A stretch of 64,000 nucleotides of DNA. It comes from Arthrobacter sp. NicSoilC5 (GTDB lineage: Bacteria > Actinomycetota > Actinomycetes > Actinomycetales > Micrococcaceae). Of this stretch, positions 36,445-45,654 are shown piece after piece; within the stretch, counting starts at the first letter, position 1; every line of letters begins with the position of its first letter. Below the pieces are notes generated by a model. It was not told where the DNA came from. It ran no database searches and saw nothing but the letters and a program-made list of their open reading frames with translations. The translations under genes were made by a program, and so were the position numbers. Where the stretch lies: the NCBI RefSeq assembly GCF_019977395.1, contig NZ_AP024660.1, positions 124,001-188,000 of the forward strand, given 5' to 3'.

Positions 36445-39129
36445 ATGGTGGATCGGCCCGGGGACGGCGAATATCCGGAACATTGGGAAGCCGATGTCGT
36501 CCTGCGCGACGGCGGAACGGCGCACCTGCGCCCCATCCACCCCTCGGACGCAGACGCCGTCCAGGCCTTCCACACCGGGCAGTCGCAGAATTCAATCTAC
36601 ATGCGCTTCTTCGCCTTCAAGGCCAGGTTGTCCGCCAAAGAGCTGAAGCGCTTCACGGAAGTGGACTACAAGGACCGGGTGGCGTTCGTCATCACCATCC
36701 ACGACGAAATCATCGGCATCGGCCGCTATGACCGGCTGCCGGACCCCACCGAAGCCGAGGTCGCCTTCAACATTGCCGACGCCCACCAGGGCAGGGGCAT
36801 CGGCTCCATCCTCCTGGAGCACCTGGCCGCCGCCGCCCATGAAAACGGGATCCGGAAGTTCACCGCGGAGGTCCTGCCGGAGAACCGCAAGATGCTGATG
36901 GTCTTCTCCGACGCCGGCTACGACGTCAAGCGGCATTTCGACGACGGCGTCGTGAGCCTTGAGTTCAATATCGACCCCACCGAAAAATCGCGTGCCGTGA
37001 TGGAATCCCGCGAGCACCGCGCCGAGGCGAGGAGCGTCCGGGAGCTGCTGGCGCCGTCGTCCGTTGCGGTCATCGGTGCCAGCCGCAAATGGGGCACGGT
37101 GGGCTACCAGCTGCTGGAACACATCATCGAAGGCGGCTTCCACGGCACCGTCTATGCCATCAACCCCGAGGCGCTGGAGCTGGCGGGGATGATGTCCTAC
37201 GGCAAGCTCTCGGAGGTCCCCGAACCGGTGCAGCTGGCCATCATCGCCGTGCCGTACGAGGAGGTCCCCGGCGTGGTGGCGGACTGCGCGGCGGCAGGCG
37301 TCAAAGGCGTGGTGATCGCCTCCGCGGGCTTTGCGGACGACGGCGAGCGGGGGCTCCAGCGGCAGCGCGCCCTGGTGCGCCAGGCCAGGGCGAACGGGAT
37401 GCGCGTGATCGGTCCGGCCTCCCTGGGCATCGCCAACACCCACCCCGATGTGTCGCTGAATGCCTCGATGGCGCCCACGATGCCGCTGCGCGGCGGCCTG
37501 GGCCTGTTCAGCCAGTCCGCCGCGATCGGCGTCGCGCTTTACGCCGCCTCCAGCCGGCGCCGGCTGGGACTGTCCAGCCTCCTTTCCGCGGGCAACAGGG
37601 CGGACGTCTCCGGCAACGACATGATGCAGTACTGGGAGGACGACGCCGACACCTCCGCCGTGGGCCTGTACCTGGAATCGATCGGCAACCCGCGCAAGTT
37701 CTCCCGCATCGCCCGGCGCCTGGCACGCACCAAACCGGTCATCGTTGCCAAATCGGACACCATGGGGCTGCGCCTTCCTCCGGGCCACGCCGTCCGGACC
37801 ACCCAGGCGCCGGCCGGGGCCCTGGACGCCATGCTGCGCCAGTCGGGCGTCATCCGGGTGGAAACCATAGAACAGCTGGTGGACGTTGCGCAGGTGGTGT
37901 CAGGCCAGCCGCTTCCGGCCGGACCCGACGTCGCCGTCTTCAGCAACTCCCAGGCGCTGGGCAACGTGGTGGCGGACAGCGCCGTCGCGCACGGCCTGGG
38001 GGTGGCACAGGTGGTCTCCGGACTCGACCTTGACGCCGGCCAGTCAGTCGCCCTGCCCGCGCTGCGGAAGGCCCTCCTGGACGCCCTCGCCTCAGACGCC
38101 GTGCACGCCGCCGTCGCAGCCCTGCTCCCTGCCCGCGGCCTGACCGCCGACGCCGTCGCTCAGGTCCTGGCCGAATGTTCCGCCAGCGCGGGGAAGCCGG
38201 TGGTTGCCGCGTTCACCGGCATCCTGGATCCTGCCATCCACGTGGAGGGACTGGTGGGCGCCGACGGGTGCACCGTCCCCTGCTTCTCCAACCCCGGAGC
38301 CGCCGTCGCCGCGCTCGCAGCCGTGGTCCGCTACGCCGAGTGGGCCGCGCGCGACCAGGGGCAGTTCGTGGAGCCGGCCGGGTGCGACCCCAGGCAGGCC
38401 GAGGCCGAGCTCGACGCCCTGCTGGAAGACGTGAAGGGCGAGCAGCTCAAACAGCTGGACCCAACGGCCGCTGCCTCCCTGCTGGGGCATTACGGCATTT
38501 CCGTCCTGCCGTCCGCACCGTTCACCACCCCGGACGAGGCCGTGGCGGCAGCAGACGCGCTGGGCTGGCCCGTGGTGCTTAAGACCACCGATCCCGCGCT
38601 GCGGCACCGGCTGGATCTTGGCGGCGTGCGCCTTGGCATTGAGGATGCGGAATCGCTGCGGCTCAACATCGAACAGATGCGGCGGGCGCTCGCGGCCTAC
38701 GGCAACCCCGCGCTCGAGGTGCAGGCGATGGCGCCGGTGGGGCAGGCCTGTACCTTCCGGGCCATCGAGGACCCGTTGCTGGGCCCGGTCATTTCCTTCG
38801 GCCTGGCCGGGGATGCCGTCAACCTGCTGGACGACTGGGCGCACCGGGTGCCGCCGCTCTCCGCGGCGGACGTGCACGACTTCATCCGGTCGCCCCGGGC
38901 CTCCCTTAAACTCTTCGGCTACCAGGGCCTGCCGGCTGTTGACGTGCAGGCGCTGGAGGAGCTTGCCGGCCGGCTGGCGTGGATGAAGGACAACCACCCC
39001 GAGATCGCGCTGGTGGAATTCAACCCCGTACTGTGCGGCACCGCCGGGGCCACCATCCTCGCCGCGGACGTGCGGATCGGCAACGCCGCGCAGCGCACCG
39101 ACAGCGCCCGCCGGGCCATGCTGGGCTGA
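36445..39129 (+). CDS. Pat-like protein acetyltransferase: GNAT plus inactive acyl-CoA synthetase-like domain
   Basis: A 894-residue protein with an N-terminal GNAT domain (about 15-175, acetyl-CoA motif HQGRGIGSILLEHL) fused to an NDP-forming acyl-CoA synthetase-like region: CoA-binding domain (near 195-320), succinyl-CoA-synthetase-like domain and a C-terminal ATP-grasp (about 660-890). The phospho-accepting His of active ADP-forming synthetases (SHTGALAG) is replaced: the aligned stretch reads RTTQAPAG with T452 there. So it is more likely a lysine acetyltransferase of Pat type with a sensory synthetase-like domain than a ligase. The GNAT-first order matches Streptomyces-type Pat proteins. 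It is divergent from parC. Confidence 0.88.
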   Translation: MVDRPGDGEYPEHWEADVVLRDGGTAHLRPIHPSDADAVQAFHTGQSQNSIYMRFFAFKARLSAKELKRFTEVDYKDRVAFVITIHDEIIGIGRYDRLPDPTEAEVAFNIADAHQGRGIGSILLEHLAAAAHENGIRKFTAEVLPENRKMLMVFSDAGYDVKRHFDDGVVSLEFNIDPTEKSRAVMESREHRAEARSVRELLAPSSVAVIGASRKWGTVGYQLLEHIIEGGFHGTVYAINPEALELAGMMSYGKLSEVPEPVQLAIIAVPYEEVPGVVADCAAAGVKGVVIASAGFADDGERGLQRQRALVRQARANGMRVIGPASLGIANTHPDVSLNASMAPTMPLRGGLGLFSQSAAIGVALYAASSRRRLGLSSLLSAGNRADVSGNDMMQYWEDDADTSAVGLYLESIGNPRKFSRIARRLARTKPVIVAKSDTMGLRLPPGHAVRTTQAPAGALDAMLRQSGVIRVETIEQLVDVAQVVSGQPLPAGPDVAVFSNSQALGNVVADSAVAHGLGVAQVVSGLDLDAGQSVALPALRKALLDALASDAVHAAVAALLPARGLTADAVAQVLAECSASAGKPVVAAFTGILDPAIHVEGLVGADGCTVPCFSNPGAAVAALAAVVRYAEWAARDQGQFVEPAGCDPRQAEAELDALLEDVKGEQLKQLDPTAAASLLGHYGISVLPSAPFTTPDEAVAAADALGWPVVLKTTDPALRHRLDLGGVRLGIEDAESLRLNIEQMRRALAAYGNPALEVQAMAPVGQACTFRAIEDPLLGPVISFGLAGDAVNLLDDWAHRVPPLSAADVHDFIRSPRASLKLFGYQGLPAVDVQALEELAGRLAWMKDNHPEIALVEFNPVLCGTAGATILAADVRIGNAAQRTDSARRAMLG

Positions 39130-39134
39130 GGCGG

Positions 39135-39164
39135 TTAGCAAGTGACCGGCCGATCTGTGAAAAT
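39135..39164 (+). promoter_or_regulatory. Candidate promoter of the DUF5998 gene (leaderless)
   Basis: TTAGCA (39135-39140), an 18-base spacer and GAAAAT (39159-39164) exactly 6 bases before the ATG at 39171. A G-rich GGGGGC fills the gap instead of a positioned Shine-Dalgarno. Confidence 0.4.
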
Positions 39165-39170
39165 GGGGGC

Positions 39171-39914
39171 ATGAGCTTCCAGCCTCCCGCGTCGGCGCCC
39201 GAAACGCCCGGAAACGAAAACCAGGCAGTCCGCCAGCACAGCTCACACAACCACGGAGTCCAGGGCCAGAGCCTGGAGGACGCGCTGCAGAAGGCCGGGT
39301 TCTACCCGCGCCTGGTGTCCGATGTTGTCGATGACGCACTGGATGGCCGGGACTGCGTGGCGCACCTGGTGCACCTGGAAACGCACTTCGACCGGGCAGA
39401 AGTGCGCCGCCACATCACCGTCCTGGTCCTCACCGCGGACATGCTGGTCATCACCCATGTGGACGACCAGCAGCTGGATGAGGCGGGGGAGCAGATCGTC
39501 GCCCAGATCTCCACGGAGTCCGTTCCCGTGTCCCAGATCAGGTCGGTGGTCCTCAGCTACATGTACGCGCAGCCGCAGAACTACAAGCCCTCCGACCCGG
39601 TTCGGGAACTGACCCTGTCCATCGCGTGGTCCGGCGGCCAGCGGCTGGACATGGGTCCGGCCAGCTGCGGCGATCCGCAGTGCGAAGCGGACCACGGCTA
39701 CACCGGAACCATCGCGCAGGAGGACATCGTGCTCCGGATCAGCGCCGAAGCTGACGGGCTGCAGGCCGTGCAGGACGCCAAACTGTTTGCCCGGGCCCTG
39801 CGCGCCGTCAACACCGGTTCCGCGGCCCCCGTGTCCCACGCCCAGTCCATGGCGCCGCGGCCGCGCTCCGGAGTGTTCGGCAACCGGCTCAGCCGCGGGC
39901 ACCAGCAGCGCTGA
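39171..39914 (+). CDS. DUF5998 protein
   Basis: Soluble 247-residue protein matching the actinobacterial DUF5998 family. The body (about 30-215) carries the conserved GFYPRLVSDVVDDAL, LVHLETHFDR and SYMYAQPQNY stretches, and the last 30 residues are basic and Ser/Pro rich. A CGDPQCEADHGYTG segment (C164, C169) could hold a metal. Its stop codon overlaps the next start as TGATG, so the two are translationally coupled with the AlkP-superfamily and tdk genes. Function unknown. Confidence 0.85.
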   Translation: MSFQPPASAPETPGNENQAVRQHSSHNHGVQGQSLEDALQKAGFYPRLVSDVVDDALDGRDCVAHLVHLETHFDRAEVRRHITVLVLTADMLVITHVDDQQLDEAGEQIVAQISTESVPVSQIRSVVLSYMYAQPQNYKPSDPVRELTLSIAWSGGQRLDMGPASCGDPQCEADHGYTGTIAQEDIVLRISAEADGLQAVQDAKLFARALRAVNTGSAAPVSHAQSMAPRPRSGVFGNRLSRGHQQR

Positions 39915-41140
39915 TGCCGGTAGACCGCCACCACGCCGCACAAGCCTCCGGACGCACCCCCGACCTTCCGCCTGCTCCCGCCTATGGGCATCGTTCCATC
40001 GCTGAAGTGCTGACCGGTGCAGCCGCAAGCCTTGGGGTGGAAGGTTTTGCCAATACCCTCGGATTCCCTGCTGCCTCACGGGTGTGCGTGGTCCTCGCGG
40101 ACGGACTGGGCCGGAACCTCCTCAAGCAGAAATCCGCGCACACCCCGTTCCTGCGCTCTGTGCTTCAGGCCGGGCAGGGCGACGTCCCGGTGTGGCTGGA
40201 CTCCGCCTTCCCTTCCACCACAGCAGCGGCCTTGTCCAGCTTTGGGACCGGGCTTCCTGCCGGCCAGCACGGCATGGTGGGCTACGACGTCCTGGACCCT
40301 GACCAGGACAAGGTGGTCAACCTGCTGGGGAACTGGGATCCGGGCGTAGATCCGTCGGCCTGGCAGCCGTTCCCTACCGTGTTCGAACGGATCGCCGAAC
40401 AGGTGGACGTCAGCACGGTCAGCCTCTCCCAGTTCGACGGCTCGCCCATGACCCGGGCCGCACTCCGGGGCGGCAGGTTCATTCCGGGGACAACCGCCCA
40501 TGCCCGGACCGCCGCCGCGGCCGAAGCCATGGCAGCATCCGGCCCGTCCCTCATGTATTTCTACGTCAACGACCTGGACAAGGCCGGCCACCGCTACGGC
40601 TGCCGCTCCGAGCAGTGGGAACACCAGCTGGAAGAGCTCGATGCCACCGTCAAGCGGCTCAACTCCACCCTTCCCGCCGGCACCACCATCCTGCTCACGG
40701 CAGACCACGGGATGCTGGACGTGGCCGAACCGCAGCGGATCGATTTCTCCACGGACCCCGCCCTGGTGGAGGGCGTCCGGCACACGGCAGGTGAACCACG
40801 GATGGTCCACCTGTACCTTGAAGAAACGCCTCTGTCGGACGGCGGCGCGGAGCGGCTGCTGGCGGCTTGGAAGGCGCGGTTCGGAGACCGGATCTGGGCC
40901 TTCACACGCGGTGAAGCCGTAGCCGGGGGACTCTTCGGCAAGGGTGTCCGGCCCGCTGTTGAAGGCAGGATCGGTGACGTCATGATCGCGGCGCGGGACG
41001 CCGTCGCGCTTTACGATGGCCGGCGCATGCGGCCGACTGCCATGGAGGTGGTGGGCCAGCACGGCTCGCTGACCAAGGCTGAGCGGGAGGTCCCGCTGCT
41101 CTGCTTCACGGCCGAAGGAAGGAACCGCCGGCGTGGCTGA
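39914..41140 (+). CDS. AlkP-superfamily phosphodiesterase/nucleotide pyrophosphatase
   Basis: A 408-residue protein of the type I phosphodiesterase/nucleotide pyrophosphatase clan. It has metal sites at VLADGLGRN, DLDKAGHRYG and LTADHGM, and a threonine nucleophile candidate in AFPSTTAAAL. There is no signal peptide or membrane segment, so it should act in the cytosol. It overlaps DUF5998 by one base and the thymidine kinase by 8 bases, in one operon. The pairing with thymidine kinase is compatible with a nucleotide substrate, but this is inference. Confidence 0.85.
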   Translation: MPVDRHHAAQASGRTPDLPPAPAYGHRSIAEVLTGAAASLGVEGFANTLGFPAASRVCVVLADGLGRNLLKQKSAHTPFLRSVLQAGQGDVPVWLDSAFPSTTAAALSSFGTGLPAGQHGMVGYDVLDPDQDKVVNLLGNWDPGVDPSAWQPFPTVFERIAEQVDVSTVSLSQFDGSPMTRAALRGGRFIPGTTAHARTAAAAEAMAASGPSLMYFYVNDLDKAGHRYGCRSEQWEHQLEELDATVKRLNSTLPAGTTILLTADHGMLDVAEPQRIDFSTDPALVEGVRHTAGEPRMVHLYLEETPLSDGGAERLLAAWKARFGDRIWAFTRGEAVAGGLFGKGVRPAVEGRIGDVMIAARDAVALYDGRRMRPTAMEVVGQHGSLTKAEREVPLLCFTAEGRNRRRG

Positions 41141-41873
41141 GCTCATCTTCTTCTCCGGCACCATGGACTGCGGAAAGTCCACCCTGGCCCTGCAGATGGA
41201 CTACAACCACCGGGCCCGCGGCCGCGGCGGTGTCCGGTTCAGCCGCAACGACCGCGCCGGTGAGTCCCGGATCTCCAGCCGCCTGGGTCTGGAGACGGAC
41301 GCCGTGGAAGTGCTGGACAGCACCGACTTCTGGGAGGAAGTCATGATCCGCCGCACCCAGGGGCAGCGCGTTGACTACCTGATCTGCGACGAAGCCCAGT
41401 TCTACACGCCCGAACAGGTGGAGCAGCTGGCCAAAGTGGTGGACGAGATCGACGTCGACGTCTTCGCGTTCGGCATCACCGCTGATTTCCGCACCAGGCT
41501 GTTCCCTGGTTCGCAGCGCCTGATTGAGCTCGCCGACCGGGTGCAGGTGCTCCAGGTGGAGGCGCTGTGCTGGTGCGGCCGCCGCGCCACCCACAATGCC
41601 AGGACGGTCGACGGCGTCATGGTCACCGAAGGTGCGCAGGTGGTGGTGGGCGACGTGGACATGGTGGTGGAAGCCGCTGCCCCCGAGGCAGGGCATGTTC
41701 CGGTGGTGGGGTACGAAACCTTGTGCCGGCGACACTTCATGAGGCGGGTGACGGCTCACGGCGCATCCCTGATGGCACAGCAGGACCAGTTGCTGCCGTT
41801 CGACGTCGATGCCTGCCTTTGGCACGGCTCCGGTGGACCCGGCGAGGGCCGGGGGACAGGCCGGCAGGGCTGA
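41133..41873 (+). CDS. tdk: Thymidine kinase (type II)
   Basis: Thymidine-phosphorylating salvage kinase of 246 residues. The P-loop is GTMDCGKST, the Walker B-like DEAQF motif holds the catalytic base, and the structural zinc is bound by CWCG and CRRH. It is the third gene of the operon and starts with GTG inside the end of the preceding gene. The C-terminus (about 210-246) is longer than that of E. coli Tdk and Gly/Arg-rich. Confidence 0.95.
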   Translation: MAELIFFSGTMDCGKSTLALQMDYNHRARGRGGVRFSRNDRAGESRISSRLGLETDAVEVLDSTDFWEEVMIRRTQGQRVDYLICDEAQFYTPEQVEQLAKVVDEIDVDVFAFGITADFRTRLFPGSQRLIELADRVQVLQVEALCWCGRRATHNARTVDGVMVTEGAQVVVGDVDMVVEAAAPEAGHVPVVGYETLCRRHFMRRVTAHGASLMAQQDQLLPFDVDACLWHGSGGPGEGRGTGRQG

Positions 41874-41973
41874 CGCTTCCGCGCACGCATCCGAACTCCC
41901 GCACCGGCACCTCCATTCCGGGAAGCAGAAGCGCTTCCTTGCGGCTCCGACTCATACTGTCGTACCCCTTTGT

Positions 41974-41979
41974 CATGAT
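41974..41979 (+). promoter_or_regulatory. Candidate -10 box of the DUF222/HNH gene (leaderless)
   Basis: CATGAT lies exactly 6 bases before the chosen ATG. No Shine-Dalgarno or good -35 is seen. Confidence 0.35.
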
Positions 41980-41985
41980 GGGTTT

Positions 41986-43437
41986 ATGGGGAAGGCAGCG
42001 GTGGCGAGGGCGTTCGGGGAGATCAAGGCTGCCCTTGCTGTGCTGAATGCTGAGGTGGATGGGGCCGGTTCGGTGCCTTTTTCTGCGGCTGACCCTCTGG
42101 GTGGTTTGGCGGATGGTTGCCTGGAGATTCTGGCCGGGACCCGTGAGGTGGAGGCCGGGATCGCTGCGGTGAAGGCCAAGGCTGCCGTTGGGTATGCGGA
42201 GAGCGCCGCAGCTGTTGCGGGGCCGGATGTTCCGGTGCAGGCGCAGGAGACGGCGGTCGCGGCGGAGATCGGGTGTGTGCTGGCCCTGGGGCCGCGGGCT
42301 GCGGGTTCGTTCCTGGTCACCTCGCACGCTGTCACGGCGACGTTGCCGCGGACGTTGGAGGCGTTGCAGGCCGGGGCGATCTCCTGGAGCCACGCGGTGG
42401 TGATGGCGGACGAGACAGCGTGCCTTGATCCTGATGGGGCTGCGGCGTTGGAAGCCCATTTCCTGGACCCGGACGCCCCGGACCCGGCGCGGGGGTGCCC
42501 GGTGGGGCAGTTGCCGGCGCACCGGTTCAAGGCCAAGGCCCGGACTTGGCGGGAACGCCACCAGGCCGGGTCCATCGAACAACGCCACGCCAAAGGTGTC
42601 GGGGACCGGCGGGTGGAGTTCCGGCCGGACCAGGACGGGATGGCCTGGCTCTCCGCCTACCTGCCCGCGGACCAGGCCCAGGCCGGGTGGAACCGGCTCA
42701 CCGCGGCCGCCCGGGGCAGGCAGGGACCGGACGAGACCCGCAGCATGCCCCAACTCCGGGCCGACACCTTCGCCAACGCAATTCTCACCAACGGCGGCAG
42801 CACAGGCAACGGTGCCAGGGTCGGCGCGGGAACTGACCAGCAATCTCCGATCCGGGCGCAGGTGCTGGTCACGGTCCCGGTGTTCTCCCTGCTGGGCCAG
42901 ACCGACGAACCGGCGATGCTGGTCGGTTACGGTCCCATCCCGCCGCCAATGGCCCGGCGGCTCGTCGCTGGCGGTGCTGGCTCGTTCTACCGGGTGCTGG
43001 TGGACCCGCGGGACGGGGCACCGTTGGAAATCGGCCGGACAAGCTACCGGGTCACCGGCGCGATGCGGGCGTGGCTGCGGCTGCGGGACGGCAAATGTCC
43101 GTTCCCTGGCTGCAGCAACAACTCCCTGGACAACGACGCCGACCACATCCTCGCCTGGGCCAACGGCGGCACCACCGGAATCAGCAACCTGGGACAGCCC
43201 TGCCCGAAACACCACAAACTCCGCCACACCACCGCCTGGAAACCCACCCCGGCCACCAAGAACGAACCACCCGGCTGGACCTCACCCACCGGCCGGCATT
43301 ACCTGAGCGAACACCAGGACTGGGAACCTGCCCAATGGCCTCCGGGATGGCCGTCAGGGTTCTTGCCCGAGGCCCGCAACAAGCCTGGAGAACGGAGCCT
43401 TCTGGAAGATGCCCTCCTCCAGCACCTTGCCGTGTGA
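41986..43437 (+). CDS. DUF222/HNH endonuclease-like protein
   Basis: A 483-residue protein with an N-terminal DUF222 region and a C-terminal HNH nuclease fold. The HNH part has the zinc-knuckle-type Cys pair C-x4-C (CPFPGCSN), the catalytic DADHILAWANGG and the second Cys/His element CPKHH. Such genes occur in many copies in actinobacteria; their role is unresolved, and some may be selfish homing-type elements. The first 600 bases use clearly more T-ending codons (GGT, GTT, TTT, TCT) than the neighbours, a mild sign of transfer. Confidence 0.85.
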   Translation: MGKAAVARAFGEIKAALAVLNAEVDGAGSVPFSAADPLGGLADGCLEILAGTREVEAGIAAVKAKAAVGYAESAAAVAGPDVPVQAQETAVAAEIGCVLALGPRAAGSFLVTSHAVTATLPRTLEALQAGAISWSHAVVMADETACLDPDGAAALEAHFLDPDAPDPARGCPVGQLPAHRFKAKARTWRERHQAGSIEQRHAKGVGDRRVEFRPDQDGMAWLSAYLPADQAQAGWNRLTAAARGRQGPDETRSMPQLRADTFANAILTNGGSTGNGARVGAGTDQQSPIRAQVLVTVPVFSLLGQTDEPAMLVGYGPIPPPMARRLVAGGAGSFYRVLVDPRDGAPLEIGRTSYRVTGAMRAWLRLRDGKCPFPGCSNNSLDNDADHILAWANGGTTGISNLGQPCPKHHKLRHTTAWKPTPATKNEPPGWTSPTGRHYLSEHQDWEPAQWPPGWPSGFLPEARNKPGERSLLEDALLQHLAV

Positions 43438-43481
43438 TGCGCCCATGTGCGGCGCACGGCCGGGTTGAGCAGCGCTGACTG

Positions 43482-44090
43482 CTACTGGGCCGTCCGGCGG
43501 TAGCGGATGTGCGTGGCCAAGGGAGAGTGGAGTACCTCGACGGGTTCGAAGCCAAATGATTCAATGCCGTCAAAAATCCGTTCACCCGAACCGAGTAAAA
43601 CCGGAGCGATGTCCAGGGTGAGCTCGTCGATCACGCCGGCGGCCAGCGCCTGGCGGACGGTGGATGCTCCGCCGGCGATATCCACTCCCTTGCCCCCGGC
43701 TGCCTCGAGCGCCGCCGCGTACGCCGCATCGAAGCCGTCGGTGACAAAGTGGAAGGTTGTCCCGCCCTCCATCTGGATCGGCTCATGCGGGTAATGGGTA
43801 AGGACGAACACCGGCGCATGGTAGGGCGGCTCAGGGCCCCACCATCCGCTCCAGTCCTCGTCCCAGTCCCCGCGGACGGGACCAAACATGTTCCGGCCCA
43901 TCACGTAGGCACCCCGCGGGCGCATCAGCCAATCAGCCGCGATCCCGTTGGCCTCGTTGGCACGGGGATCGCCGATGTGCCAGCCGTGGAGTTCAAGCCC
44001 CCGCTTGCCCAGCGGGTTCTCGCGGCTTTGGTCAGGCCCGGCGACGAACCCGTCCAGGGACATTGACATGTGGCAGGTGGTGTCCGGCAC
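43482..44090 (-). CDS. RibD/DHFR-family reductase
   Basis: A 202-residue NADPH-dependent reductase with the RibD C-terminal/dihydrofolate-reductase fold. It has MSMSLDGFVAG at the start, RGAYVMGRNMF and the Gly-rich nucleotide loop VDIAGGAST. The GTG start follows GGAGG by 6 bases and is preferred to an ATG seven codons later. Members of this family (YyaP/YwjB-like) rarely have known substrates. It stands alone between the HNH and sepH genes. Confidence 0.87.
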   Translation of the reverse strand: MPDTTCHMSMSLDGFVAGPDQSRENPLGKRGLELHGWHIGDPRANEANGIAADWLMRPRGAYVMGRNMFGPVRGDWDEDWSGWWGPEPPYHAPVFVLTHYPHEPIQMEGGTTFHFVTDGFDAAYAAALEAAGGKGVDIAGGASTVRQALAAGVIDELTLDIAPVLLGSGERIFDGIESFGFEPVEVLHSPLATHIRYRRTAQ

Positions 44091-44193
44091 AGCGAACCTC
44101 CAGGGGTAAGTGCAGCTTCTGACCGATGGTGTGCGGGGAGCCTAGCATGCAGCAGTTGGAGGAACTACCCCTGAAAGTGCCGGGAGAGAGCCT

Positions 44194-45525
44194 TTAGTCG
44201 CTCCGTGTGCCGAAGACGATCTCGTCCCAGGACGGGACGCTGGAACGCTTGGGCCGGGGAGGCCGTTCCGGCGCCTCGGTCTCGGGCAACTGCCCGGTAG
44301 AGGGGGATGCATCGTTCTGCTTGGGTGCCGGGCGGCGGGGATTGCTGCCCAGCAGCTCATCCAGCCCGGCGCCGCCGGAGTTGCCGGACCCGGCAGCAGG
44401 CGCGGAACCGGACGGCTTCTGCGGGGACGCCGCAATGGTGATTTCCCGGGTGTCGGTACTGACGCCGTCGTGAAGCCGCAGGGCGTCATCGTTGCCGTCC
44501 CGGTGCGGCGGGAGCAGGCTCAGCCGGGACAACATTGACGGCCTTGCATCACGGCGCCGGATGAACGAATCCCCCTGGGCGGCCGGTGCGTCCTGCGGCC
44601 CGTCCTGGGATACGGGGTCCTCCGATTCCGGCTCAGGAGCGGCCTCGGCGGCTACCTCGGAAGGCCGCGGGTGGGCAGCCGGGACGCCATGGGCCAGGAG
44701 CAGCGCCAGGGCGTCGTCCGAATCTTCGTCCACACCCAGCCGCTGGCCGCGCCGCGACCGGAGCATGTCCAGGAGGCCGTCGGATTCCTTTGCGGCTTCC
44801 TGCGCAGGACCCTGACCCCCAGGGGATGCCTTGGAGGAGTCCGCGTCAGTCTCAAAATCGAAGGGGCGGTCGGAAACCGCCGTGAGGCGGCGCGCGGGAA
44901 CGGGGCCGTCCAAAGGCTCGAGTTCGCTCAGCTGCTGTGCCCAGCGGTTGGTGTTCTGCAGCGATTTGCGGCCGGGGTTGAAGGTCCACAGCGCGGGCGG
45001 CTCTTCCCCGATTCCGGAGGTCCCGCCGGGTTTGGCCTCAAAGCTTGCCGAGACAGTCCAGGTGCCGTCCTGGCGCCGCCACGAGTCCCATTCCACAGTG
45101 CCTGGGTCGATGCCGTGGGCCGAAAGCCGGTGGGCCACCATGTCGCCCAGCGTGGCCGGGTTGTCGCCGAACGCGGACCGGTAGACGTCGTGGCCGGGGG
45201 AGGGTGCCGCGACTTCAACCTTCCGTGCCTGCTGCGCAACGTACTCGCGCTCCGCCAGCACCGGGCCCTCGTAGCGCTCCACCTTGGCCAGCGGCATCCC
45301 GGACAACTCCGCGACGTCGGCAGCGGTGGCACCCGCACGGATCCGGGCCTGGATATCCCTGGGGGACATGGGAACGGCAGGCCGCTCCGTCCTCGGTTTC
45401 GCCGAGGACCGGCTGGCCGTCCTGAGGGCCTCATCGATCGGCAGCTGGAACATCTCGCCGCCGGCCCCGCTCAACAGGAGATGCGTCCCGTCGTCGTGCA
45501 CGCCTACAAGCCGTAGATCCTGCAT
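44194..45525 (-). CDS. sepH: Septation protein SepH
   Basis: A 443-residue protein of the SepH family (DUF3071), which in Streptomyces promotes FtsZ assembly at division sites. The N-terminal DUF3071 region (1-165) includes a helix-turn-helix-like segment, ATAADVAELSGMPLAKVERY. A long acidic/Pro-rich linker follows and the conserved C-terminus ends RSSVPSWDEIVFGTRSD. The ATG is preceded by GGAGG and decides against a longer frame that starts 15 codons upstream. Confidence 0.93.
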   Translation of the reverse strand: MQDLRLVGVHDDGTHLLLSGAGGEMFQLPIDEALRTASRSSAKPRTERPAVPMSPRDIQARIRAGATAADVAELSGMPLAKVERYEGPVLAEREYVAQQARKVEVAAPSPGHDVYRSAFGDNPATLGDMVAHRLSAHGIDPGTVEWDSWRRQDGTWTVSASFEAKPGGTSGIGEEPPALWTFNPGRKSLQNTNRWAQQLSELEPLDGPVPARRLTAVSDRPFDFETDADSSKASPGGQGPAQEAAKESDGLLDMLRSRRGQRLGVDEDSDDALALLLAHGVPAAHPRPSEVAAEAAPEPESEDPVSQDGPQDAPAAQGDSFIRRRDARPSMLSRLSLLPPHRDGNDDALRLHDGVSTDTREITIAASPQKPSGSAPAAGSGNSGGAGLDELLGSNPRRPAPKQNDASPSTGQLPETEAPERPPRPKRSSVPSWDEIVFGTRSD

Positions 45526-45654
45526 ACAAATCCTCCACCCTGGCATTACTATCAACCGAAACTCTGCCACCCGGCGGTGCGGATTTGGCTCAAGAGGCAG
45601 GGCGCGCCGTGATTTTCCGCCGGATCAGGGCCCGGGCGGGGCGTAACGGGAGTG

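Noticed and set aside
44101..44173. Inverted repeat CAGGGGTA/TACCCCTG between the reductase and sepH genes
   Set aside because: Arms are 8 bp and 57 bases apart with no further pairing, so it may occur by chance; a 16-codon frame inside has no support.
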